A DNA stretch of 34,192 bases from FEN-727 sp036508635 (GTDB lineage: Bacteria; Actinomycetota; Geothermincolia; Fen-727; Anoxymicrobiaceae): NCBI GenBank assembly GCA_036508635.1, contig DATCGY010000226.1, positions 1 through 34,192 of the forward strand, written 5' to 3'. Positions 24,955 to 32,380 of this stretch are shown piece by piece. A program made the position numbers and the translations under genes. Under the pieces are notes generated by a model, which was given only the letters and a program-made list of their open reading frames with translations, ran no database searches and was not told the DNA's origin. The stretch's first letter is position 1, and each line of letters starts with the position of its first letter.

Positions 24955-25968
24955 ATGGCGGACGAGCAGACTGCTTTCGAGAAGGATCAGTTCTTCAAGA
25001 TCGACATCGAGATGCACATCGTTGGCGACATGACATCTATCGAGTACTTTCCGGGCGTCCAGGCGTGGTGGCAGGGCATCGCGGGGGTTACCCGCCAGTT
25101 CCTGCTGGGGATCCCGCCTCAATACGTGATAACCCCCGAGGAGATCACAAAGAGGGCCGAGCCCGAGGCCATAATCGACTGGATGGACACTTACGGCATT
25201 GACGTCGCGTGCATCATCCCCGAGGCGATGATGGATACCACCGGGTATGCGACCCGGTGGGTCACGAACGGGCAGGCGGCCGCCATCTGCGAGCGCTGGC
25301 CGGATCGGCTCGTGCTCACCCCGAACGTGGGCCCGGTGAAGATACGCGGGATGAAGAACGCGCTATGGGAGCTGGAGTTTCTGGTAAAGGAGCACAACGC
25401 GCGCATGGTCAAGGTCTACCCGCCCGAGGACCTGCCCATGAACGACCCGCAGATGTATCCGCTGTACGAAAAGGCGGGAGAGCTCGGTATCCCGGTTGCA
25501 CTACATACTGGCTGGTGCTGGGTGCCGCCCGGTGTCAGCTATAACTGCCTGCCGGTGTTACTCGACCAGGTGGCGAGCGACCTGCCGGACGTCAACTTCA
25601 TCGCGTTCCACGCGGGCTATCCCAACTTCCTCGACCTCGCTCTCTCGGCGGCCGTCCATCCGAACATCTACTTCGGGCTGAACCTGCTCGTCCCGTGGGC
25701 AGCGAACGCTCCCCGCCGGTTCGGCGAGATACTCGGCGAGGCGCTCAGGTGGGTCGGGTCGGAGAGGATCGTATGGGGTACCGACTGCGCGGGCTTCGGC
25801 GCCCAGGTTCGGGGCGCGGTGCAGGGCCTGAGAGAGTTCGAGATACCGGAAGACATGTGCGAGGGCTACGGTTACCCGCAGCTGACGGACGACGACAGGG
25901 CGAACATATACGGGTTGAACATGGCGAAGCTCCTGCGCATAGAGCCGGAGCGGAAGGTGGAGGTGTAA
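24955..25968 (+). CDS. Amidohydrolase family 2 protein (decarboxylase/hydrolase type)
   Basis: The 337-aa TIM-barrel protein has the metal-ligand pattern of the ACMSD/gamma-resorcylate decarboxylase clade: Glu19-x-His21 near the N-terminus, His184 (VALHTGW), His219 (FIAFHAGYP) and Asp277 (VWGTDCAG). Family members decarboxylate aromatic or enoic acids without a redox cofactor, or hydrolyse cyclic esters and C-C bonds. The real reaction cannot be assigned. A long Trp/Phe-rich stretch at residues 30-55 may shape a hydrophobic pocket. It is tightly packed in the operon and followed four bases later by the first Old Yellow Enzyme gene. Confidence 0.85.
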   Translation: MADEQTAFEKDQFFKIDIEMHIVGDMTSIEYFPGVQAWWQGIAGVTRQFLLGIPPQYVITPEEITKRAEPEAIIDWMDTYGIDVACIIPEAMMDTTGYATRWVTNGQAAAICERWPDRLVLTPNVGPVKIRGMKNALWELEFLVKEHNARMVKVYPPEDLPMNDPQMYPLYEKAGELGIPVALHTGWCWVPPGVSYNCLPVLLDQVASDLPDVNFIAFHAGYPNFLDLALSAAVHPNIYFGLNLLVPWAANAPRRFGEILGEALRWVGSERIVWGTDCAGFGAQVRGAVQGLREFEIPEDMCEGYGYPQLTDDDRANIYGLNMAKLLRIEPERKVEV

Positions 25969-25972
25969 GAAG

Positions 25973-27277
25973 ATGCCAGCGAATCCAGTGGAAAAGCCTG
26001 CCACAAAGGCCGACTTCAAGAACCTTCTGTCCCCCATCCAGATCAAGGACGTCGAGCTGAAGAACCGCATCGCCATGGCTCCGATGAACACGGTGATGTC
26101 GCTCGACAACCGGGGTTACGTCAACGAGCAGATCCTGGCCTACTACGCCGCGCGCGCGAAGGGCGGGTGCGGACTCATTATCACCGAGTGCGTGCTGGGC
26201 ACAAAGCTCGCGGCGAAGTTCCCGTTCACCTCCAACCTGCACTGCTACAACACGTCTTTCGCGCCGGGGCTGGCGGAGCTCGCCGAGACCATCCATGCCT
26301 TCGGGGCCCGCACTTTCATACAGATGTCCATCGGCTTCGGGCGGCAGGGCCACGCCCACGACGGCTCCCGGCCGCCGGCCCCTTCGGCCATACCCTATAA
26401 CGTTCCGTTCGATCTGCTCGCCACCGGGTTCCCGGAGGTGCTCATGAAGTTCCCGGTGCTGCTCCCCATGGCCACCGGAAGCCTCCCTTACGAGATGACC
26501 ATCGATGAGATACGTGCCGAGCAGGACGAGTTCGCGAACTCGTGTATCTTCGCCGTGATGGCCCAGTTCGACGGCATAGAACTGCACGCGCCCCACGGCT
26601 ACCTGGAGCACCAGTTCCTCTCCCCCCGAACGAATAAACGGACGGACCTGTACGGGGGAACCCTCGAGAACCGCATGCGCTTCCTGGTGGAGGTATACAT
26701 GAAAGTCCGCGAGGTGGTGGGCCCTGACTACCTGGTCGGCATGCGTCTGTCCGCCGACGAGCATATGCCCAACGGCGTCACCCACGAGGAAGCTCTGGAG
26801 GTCGCCCGGGTGATGACACAACTGGGTGTCGACTACATACACTTATCGGACGGCTCCTACGAAGCGCTGAAGCACTTCTTCCCGAGCGAGGACGGGACGA
26901 TGCTCGACGAGGCGGCAAACTTCAAGAACACCGTACCCGTGCCGGTCATGGTGCCTTCCATACACGACCCGAAGAACGCGGAGAAGGCCATCGCAAGCGG
27001 GAAATGCGACATAGTTTCATTCGGCCGGCAGATGTTCGCCGACCCCGAGTACGGCAACAAGGTCGCGGAGGGCCGGCCGCAGGACATCAAGCGATGCAAG
27101 CGGTGCAATGAATGCCTGATGCGTGCCGAGGTGGGGCTGCCGGTCAGGTGCATCGTCAACAAGAACGTGGGACGAGAAAAGTACATGCCCGAATACTGGC
27201 GACCTGCTGTCAAGACCATGTCGGTCCACAAGATGAAGGTGCCCGCCAGGCTGCCTGACCACCTGCGCCATCACTGA
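25973..27277 (+). CDS. Old Yellow Enzyme/Fe-S flavoprotein, TIM-barrel only (2,4-dienoyl-CoA reductase-like)
   Basis: The 434-aa protein has the FMN-binding OYE barrel: LKNRIAMAPMNT near the N-terminus, the active-site region HAPHGYLEHQFLSP (His205, His208), TNKRTDLYGG and SFGRQMFADP. It then has four cysteines at 375, 378, 381 and 393 (C-x2-C-x2-C-x11-C), likely 4Fe-4S ligands. Typical 2,4-dienoyl-CoA reductases, BaiCD and 2-enoate reductases of this group continue with FAD and NAD(P)H domains to about 640-680 residues; this one stops. It would need a separate electron donor or acceptor. The spacing of the second and third cysteines is one shorter than in E. coli FadH as I remember it. Confidence 0.9.
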   Translation: MPANPVEKPATKADFKNLLSPIQIKDVELKNRIAMAPMNTVMSLDNRGYVNEQILAYYAARAKGGCGLIITECVLGTKLAAKFPFTSNLHCYNTSFAPGLAELAETIHAFGARTFIQMSIGFGRQGHAHDGSRPPAPSAIPYNVPFDLLATGFPEVLMKFPVLLPMATGSLPYEMTIDEIRAEQDEFANSCIFAVMAQFDGIELHAPHGYLEHQFLSPRTNKRTDLYGGTLENRMRFLVEVYMKVREVVGPDYLVGMRLSADEHMPNGVTHEEALEVARVMTQLGVDYIHLSDGSYEALKHFFPSEDGTMLDEAANFKNTVPVPVMVPSIHDPKNAEKAIASGKCDIVSFGRQMFADPEYGNKVAEGRPQDIKRCKRCNECLMRAEVGLPVRCIVNKNVGREKYMPEYWRPAVKTMSVHKMKVPARLPDHLRHH

Positions 27278-27316
27278 AGAGGCCGGGATAAAGGCCGGCA
27301 AAGAAAGGAGGGCCCG

Positions 27317-28117
27317 ATGCCCGATTACCAGTGCCTGCTCTATGAGCTGGACGGCGAAGTCGCCAGGATCAGCATGAACCGACCCGACCAGCGCAACGCC
27401 ATAAACATACAACTTGCCGAGGAACTGCTGGACGCATTCACCAGGGTCTCGAGCGAGGAAGACGTCAAGGTAGTGCTCTTCTCCGGTGCTGGAAAGTCTT
27501 TCTGCGCGGGCGGCGACCTCTCGGTACTGCCCAGCTTCGACCACTACACGGTCCTGGACTGGATGGGAAAGACGGGCACCGCCATAGTGAGGGCAATCAC
27601 GGAGAACGACAAGGTCGTGGTGGCCAAGGTCAAAGGCCACTGCATCGCCGGCGGGCTCGAGCTGGCGCTGGCGTGCGACCTGATATACGCCAGTGAGAGG
27701 ACCAAGTTCGGCGTCACGGAGATCGCAATGGGCATCCTGCCGGGCTGGGGGGGCACGGTGCGCCTGGCGCGCTGCCTTCCCATCTTCCGCGGCAGGGAGA
27801 TTCTCCTCTCCGGCAAGCGCGACTACACGGCCGACGATTTCTACGAGATGGGGCTCCTCACGCGCGTCTACGCCGAAAATGAATTCGAACAGAAGGTGGA
27901 CGAGATGGTCGCCGTCCTTTGCGGGAACCCCGCTGACTCGCTTCGTATGGGAAAGGCCGTGCTGAACAGATCGTTTGACGGGCTGCCGCTGGACCATGCA
28001 ATGGCGATCGAGCGCAGCGCCATCGCGTGGCTGTTCCACAGTGAGCACGTGACGACGCTTCGAGCCGCCGCCCTGCAGGCGTTCGAGGCAATGAAGAACC
28101 AGGACCAAGGGAGTTAG
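27317..28117 (+). CDS. Enoyl-CoA hydratase/isomerase family protein
   Basis: The 266-aa crotonase-fold protein has both oxyanion-hole segments (SFCAGGDLS and GHCIAGGLELALACD). Both catalytic glutamates of hydratases are kept: Glu115 and Glu135, 20 residues apart as in rat mitochondrial hydratase (Glu144/Glu164). It can thus hydrate a 2-enoyl-CoA. The FGVTEIAMGILPGWGGT segment is typical. The gene begins 39 bases after the OYE gene with an AAAGGAGG site, and the next gene follows after three bases. Confidence 0.92.
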   Translation: MPDYQCLLYELDGEVARISMNRPDQRNAINIQLAEELLDAFTRVSSEEDVKVVLFSGAGKSFCAGGDLSVLPSFDHYTVLDWMGKTGTAIVRAITENDKVVVAKVKGHCIAGGLELALACDLIYASERTKFGVTEIAMGILPGWGGTVRLARCLPIFRGREILLSGKRDYTADDFYEMGLLTRVYAENEFEQKVDEMVAVLCGNPADSLRMGKAVLNRSFDGLPLDHAMAIERSAIAWLFHSEHVTTLRAAALQAFEAMKNQDQGS

Positions 28118-28120
28118 ACG

Positions 28121-29284
28121 ATGGACTTTTCTTTCACCGAGGAACAGGAGCTCATGCGCGCGACGGTGCGCGAGTTCTGCGAGAAAGAGATCACCAGCGA
28201 GAAGATACGCGAGTGGGAAGAGACCCGCGACTTCATGCCGCCGGAGGTCTGGGACAAGGCGGCCGCAATGGGACTGTTCGCGGCGTCCATCCCCGAGGAG
28301 TACGGCGGCGAGGCCGCCGACATGGTAACCGCCATGGTGGGCTTCGAGGAGATATCAAAGGCGTCCACGGCAGTGGCTCTCGGCGTCGGTGCCACCATCG
28401 GCTTCGGGACCAGGCCTATCCTGGAGCTCGGCAACGAGGAGCAGAAGCGCGAGTTTCTGCCGCAGATAGCGGAGGGGAAACTCAAGTTCGCCTTGGCGCT
28501 CACCGAGCCGGCGGGCGGCACGGATATCCTTGGCGCAATCTCCACCTACGCCGATACCGACGGGGACGACTTTGTCATCAGCGGCCAGAAGATCTACATC
28601 ACCGGCGCGCACGTGGCCGATTACCTGACTACCGTTGCCATTACGGATCGTGAGAACCCGAAGCGTGCGCAGTCGCTCTCCATCATCCTTGTGCCGGCGG
28701 GTACTCCGGGCGTCGAGATCCGTCTCATCCCCAAGGTGAGCACGCACTGCTGCGGTTCCTGCGAGATATTCTACGACAACGTGCGGGTGCCGAAGAAGAA
28801 CCTGCTCGGGACGCTCAACAACGGCTGGTACGACGTGCTGGGCACGCTCAACCCCGAGCGCATCGGGGTCGCCATGATATCGGTCGGGCTCGCCGAGAAG
28901 GTGTTCGAGGAGTGCCTCGCCTACTCAAAGCAGCGCGAGGCGTTCGGCAAACCCATCGGGCAGTTCATGATAATCCAACATTACCTGGCGGACATGGCCG
29001 TCGGCATAGAGAACGCGCGCAACCTCGTCTACAAGTGCGCATGGCTCGCCGACAACGGCAAACCTTATCACGTGGAAGCGACCATGGCCGGGCTCTACGC
29101 CTCCCAGATGGCGCTCGACGCCGCGACCGTGGGCATGGAGATATTCGGGGGCTACGGGGTGACCATGGAGGCCGATATCCAGCGCTACTGGCGCGATTCG
29201 CAGCAGATGGTCTTCAGCCCGATTTCGAACGAGATGAGCAAGAACTTCATCGCGCAGTGCTACGGCCTGCCGAAGTCGTTTTAA
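28121..29284 (+). CDS. Acyl-CoA dehydrogenase with displaced catalytic base
   Basis: The 387-aa FAD enzyme has all acyl-CoA dehydrogenase domains: the N-terminal helical domain, the middle beta domain (ALTEPAGGTD, FVISGQKIYITGA) and the C-terminal helices (REAFGKPIGQFMIIQ, IFGGYGVTMEADIQRYWRDS). In MCAD-type enzymes the base is the Glu in a YEGT motif; here that site reads FSPISNEM. Glu246 in NPERIGVA aligns with the base position of isovaleryl- and long-chain acyl-CoA dehydrogenases. It probably oxidises a branched or cyclic acyl-CoA. The electron acceptor is unknown: no ETF genes are visible. Confidence 0.92.
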   Translation: MDFSFTEEQELMRATVREFCEKEITSEKIREWEETRDFMPPEVWDKAAAMGLFAASIPEEYGGEAADMVTAMVGFEEISKASTAVALGVGATIGFGTRPILELGNEEQKREFLPQIAEGKLKFALALTEPAGGTDILGAISTYADTDGDDFVISGQKIYITGAHVADYLTTVAITDRENPKRAQSLSIILVPAGTPGVEIRLIPKVSTHCCGSCEIFYDNVRVPKKNLLGTLNNGWYDVLGTLNPERIGVAMISVGLAEKVFEECLAYSKQREAFGKPIGQFMIIQHYLADMAVGIENARNLVYKCAWLADNGKPYHVEATMAGLYASQMALDAATVGMEIFGGYGVTMEADIQRYWRDSQQMVFSPISNEMSKNFIAQCYGLPKSF

Positions 29285-29307
29285 CAGGTCCGCAAATACC
29301 AGTTCGG

Positions 29308-29375
29308 CGTCAGGCGCCCTGCGGTGAAAAACCGTTGATAAAACGGCCCGACAGAACGCGGCGGGGTGCCTGACG
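29308..29375 (+). promoter_or_regulatory. Nested hairpin in the gap between the dehydrogenase and second OYE genes
   Basis: CGTCAGGCGCC (29308-29318) pairs with GGTGCCTGACG (29365-29375) with one G-U pair. Inside it, CCGTT (29332-29336) and AACGG (29342-29346) form a second stem. This 121-bp gap is the largest inside the operon. It could be a processing or stability element that sets different expression of the two halves. It lacks a T-run. Confidence 0.4.
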
Positions 29376-29405
29376 GCGTCACCGGTAAAACAAGGGGGAG
29401 GCATC

Positions 29406-30788
29406 ATGGGTTACGACGCGCTCTTTGAGCCGATCACTATCGGGGATGTCGAGATCAAGAACCGCATAGCAATGGCCCCTATGAACATGGTCTACTCCAA
29501 CCCGGAAGGTTACAACTCCGAACAGTGGCTGGCCTGGTACGCCGCGCGCGCGAAGGGCGGGTTCGGGCTCATCATCACGGACTGCGTGGTGGTGAACCCG
29601 TATTACTGGCGCGCCTCCGACCACGTGAACCCGCACCTCTTCACCGACGAGAGGCACGGCCGCGGGCTGGGAATGCTGGCCGACCAGATCCATGCCTTCG
29701 GAGCAAAGACCTTTATCCAACTCAGCCCGGGCTTCGGCCGCCAGGGACACGCGTCGAGCGCATCGCCGCACGAGCCTATCGCCGCTCCCTCCGCGATCCC
29801 CATCAAGATAGACCTTCGAAATTTCAGCAAGGGCTGGATGAAGCAGATGAAGCGGCTGTCGCCGGAGCTCGCAGAGGCGGCCGGCGCGCTGGAGGCGCTC
29901 AAGCAGATGAGCGATGAGCAGTATGCCGAGCTCGAGACTTCGCTCATCGATTTCGTGAGGCAAACCGACCCGGAGTTGCTCAAGGTCGTCTACGGGGAAG
30001 TCCCGCGCGAGCTCGAGATCGCCGAGATAGTCTACCTCGAGGAAAAGATGGCCGAGATGTCGTTCGAAGCGCTGCGCTACGGGTTCGACGGCGTGGAGAT
30101 CCACAGTCCGCACGGCTACCTGATACACCAGTTCCTCTCGAACCGTTCGAACAAACGCACCGACGAGTACGGCGGCTCTCTGGAGAACCGGGCGAGGTTC
30201 CTCCTGAACATCATCAGGAAGACGCGCGAGCGCATCGGGCCGGACAGGGTGCTGGGAGCCCGCTTCTCGGGCGACGAGCTCATGCCGGACGGCGCGACCA
30301 ACGAGGAGATGCGCGAGTTCGTGGCGATGGCGGCAAACGCGGGCCTGAGCTATATAGACGTCTCGCAGGGTTGCTACGAGAACCCCGGCGCCTTCGCGCC
30401 CGACGGAGAGGCCGAGATGCTCAAGTACGCCCCCGGCTTCAAGGAAGCGTCGGGCGGGCTCCCGGTCGTCACCCCGACGTTCATAACACCCGGGGCGGCC
30501 TCCGCGGCCATAAGCGAAGGCAAGACCGACATGGTGTCGCTGGGGCGCCAGGCGACCGCCGACCCGTTCTGGCCCGCGAAGGTGAAGGCCGGCCGCGAGA
30601 AGGACATAGTCAAGTGCATAAGGTGCAACCTCTGCTACATGAACCTGTTCGAGCACAAGTGGCTTCGCTGCGAGGTGAACCCGACGGCCGGATTCGAGAA
30701 GTACCTGCCGGAGCTGTGGCGGCTCAACGCGCCCGACATCAAGAAGAAAGTCGACAAGTTCATGAAGCGGGCCGAGGGGCTCTTTTGA
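29406..30788 (+). CDS. Second Old Yellow Enzyme/Fe-S flavoprotein with internal helical insert
   Basis: The 460-aa protein is a paralogue of the gene at 25973: IKNRIAMAPMN, HSPHGYLIHQFLS (His233, His236), SNKRTDEYGGSLENR and four cysteines at 404, 407, 410 and 422 (C-x2-C-x2-C-x11-C). It also lacks the C-terminal FAD/NAD(P)H domains. About 38 extra residues, mostly charged and helical, lie between PSAIP and FDGVEIH (roughly residues 140-215) compared with the first paralogue. That region normally lies near the substrate and flavin, so the two probably act on different intermediates or form a heteromer. A GGGGGAGG ribosome site precedes ATG 29406. Confidence 0.9.
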   Translation: MGYDALFEPITIGDVEIKNRIAMAPMNMVYSNPEGYNSEQWLAWYAARAKGGFGLIITDCVVVNPYYWRASDHVNPHLFTDERHGRGLGMLADQIHAFGAKTFIQLSPGFGRQGHASSASPHEPIAAPSAIPIKIDLRNFSKGWMKQMKRLSPELAEAAGALEALKQMSDEQYAELETSLIDFVRQTDPELLKVVYGEVPRELEIAEIVYLEEKMAEMSFEALRYGFDGVEIHSPHGYLIHQFLSNRSNKRTDEYGGSLENRARFLLNIIRKTRERIGPDRVLGARFSGDELMPDGATNEEMREFVAMAANAGLSYIDVSQGCYENPGAFAPDGEAEMLKYAPGFKEASGGLPVVTPTFITPGAASAAISEGKTDMVSLGRQATADPFWPAKVKAGREKDIVKCIRCNLCYMNLFEHKWLRCEVNPTAGFEKYLPELWRLNAPDIKKKVDKFMKRAEGLF

Positions 30789-30824
30789 ACCGGGGTCAAA
30801 CCCACCTGACAAGGAGGAAGTAAC

Positions 30825-32375
30825 ATGAGCAGCGTCCTGGGCGACATTCCGAGGAAGCACGCACGCCTCAACCCCGACTGGGAATGCGTGGTGTGTGAGG
30901 ACGTTCGCCTGAACTGGAGGCAGTTCAACGAGCGCATCAACAGGCTGGCAAATGCCCTTGCCGGCAGGGGCGTCGAAAAAGGCACCAAGGTGGCGATCCT
31001 CGCCCTCAACTGCCACAGGTATCTCGAGATCTATTACGCCGTCGCGAAACTCGGCGCGGTCGCGGTACCGCTTAACTTCCGGCTCTCCGGCGAGGAGCTG
31101 ACGTACGTAATAAACCATTCGGACGCGGTAGTGCTCATGGCCGACGCAGGTTTCATGGAGGTTGCGAAAACAATCCTGCCTGGCCTGCAGAGCATCAAAC
31201 TGCGGATCGCCCTCAACAGCCCGGAGGAAGGCTGGCTCGACTACGAGGAGTTGCTCTCCAAGGCGTCCGATTCCGAACCCGAAGTCCAAGTCGACGAGGA
31301 CGACCTCTGCCACCTCCAGTATACGGGAGGGACCACCGGCCTCCCGAAGGGCGTCATGCTCACGCACCGCAACTACATCACCTCGGCGATAGGCATGCTC
31401 CTGACCACAGTGGCCGAGGAGGGCGACGCGACGCTCCAGGTCCTTCCGATATTCCATACCGCGTGGTGGCCCTCGCTTATCCACCACTACTGCGGTGGTC
31501 GCGCGGTCATTGCCAAGCGTTTCGACTTCAGCGAGATACTCGCCACCGCCGAAAAGGAACGCGTGACCCACATCAACATGGTGCCCATCCTTTTTTCCTG
31601 GGTCCTCGACTTCCCTGACCTCGACAAGTACGACCTGTCGAGCCTGAAGTTCCTGTCGTATGCCGGCGCCCCAATGCCCGCCGACCTTATGAAGCGCTGC
31701 ATCGAGAAGTTCGGCCCCATCTTCCAGCAGGGCTACGGCCTGACGGAGGCCGCCCCCCTCGCCACCATCCTGCTCGAAAAGGATCAGAGCACGCTTGTTG
31801 GCCCCCCGGAGATCACGCGTCGGATATCCTCGGCCGGCCGCGAGTCGATGGTCACGGAGGTAAGGCTGTTTGACGATGACGACAACGAGGTCCCCGTGGG
31901 CGAGGTGGGTGAGATAGTCGTTCGTGGAAAAAACATCATGAAAGGTTACTGGAAGGATCCGGAGCTCACCTCGAAAGCGCTGCGTGGTGGGTGGCTGCAC
32001 ACCGGCGATCTTGCTACTCTTGACGAATATGGGTTCATCTACATCGTTGACCGCAAGAACGACATGATCATTACGGGCGGCGAGAACGTTTACCCATACG
32101 AGGTAGAGAAAGTCCTCTTCGAGCACCCGGCGGTGCTGGAGGTGGCGGTTGTCGGCATACAGGACAAGACCTGGGGTGAGGCGGTCATCGCTGTTGTCGC
32201 GCTCAGAGCGGGAGAGACCGCCACGGAGAAAGAGCTGATCGGGTTCGTCAAAGAGCGAATAGCGGGCTACAAGACCCCAAAGAAGGTAGTCTTCATGGAC
32301 GACATCCCCAAGACCGCCATAGGAAAGATACTCCGCCGCGACGTCCGCAAGATGCTCCAGGCGGAGCAGGGGTAA
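30825..32375 (+). CDS. Acyl-CoA ligase (AMP-forming)
   Basis: The 516-aa adenylate-forming enzyme has YTGGTTGLPKG (166-176), QGYGLTEAAP, the TGDLATLDEYGFIYIVDRK hinge and C-terminal catalytic Lys501 (KTAIGK). It most likely activates the pathway substrate to its CoA ester, the entry step for the dehydrogenase, hydratase and retro-aldolase steps encoded upstream. A good AAGGAGG site precedes ATG 30825. It differs from the FadD-like ligase at 4098-5693 in sequence and context. Confidence 0.93.
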   Translation: MSSVLGDIPRKHARLNPDWECVVCEDVRLNWRQFNERINRLANALAGRGVEKGTKVAILALNCHRYLEIYYAVAKLGAVAVPLNFRLSGEELTYVINHSDAVVLMADAGFMEVAKTILPGLQSIKLRIALNSPEEGWLDYEELLSKASDSEPEVQVDEDDLCHLQYTGGTTGLPKGVMLTHRNYITSAIGMLLTTVAEEGDATLQVLPIFHTAWWPSLIHHYCGGRAVIAKRFDFSEILATAEKERVTHINMVPILFSWVLDFPDLDKYDLSSLKFLSYAGAPMPADLMKRCIEKFGPIFQQGYGLTEAAPLATILLEKDQSTLVGPPEITRRISSAGRESMVTEVRLFDDDDNEVPVGEVGEIVVRGKNIMKGYWKDPELTSKALRGGWLHTGDLATLDEYGFIYIVDRKNDMIITGGENVYPYEVEKVLFEHPAVLEVAVVGIQDKTWGEAVIAVVALRAGETATEKELIGFVKERIAGYKTPKKVVFMDDIPKTAIGKILRRDVRKMLQAEQG

Positions 32376-32380
32376 TCTCG

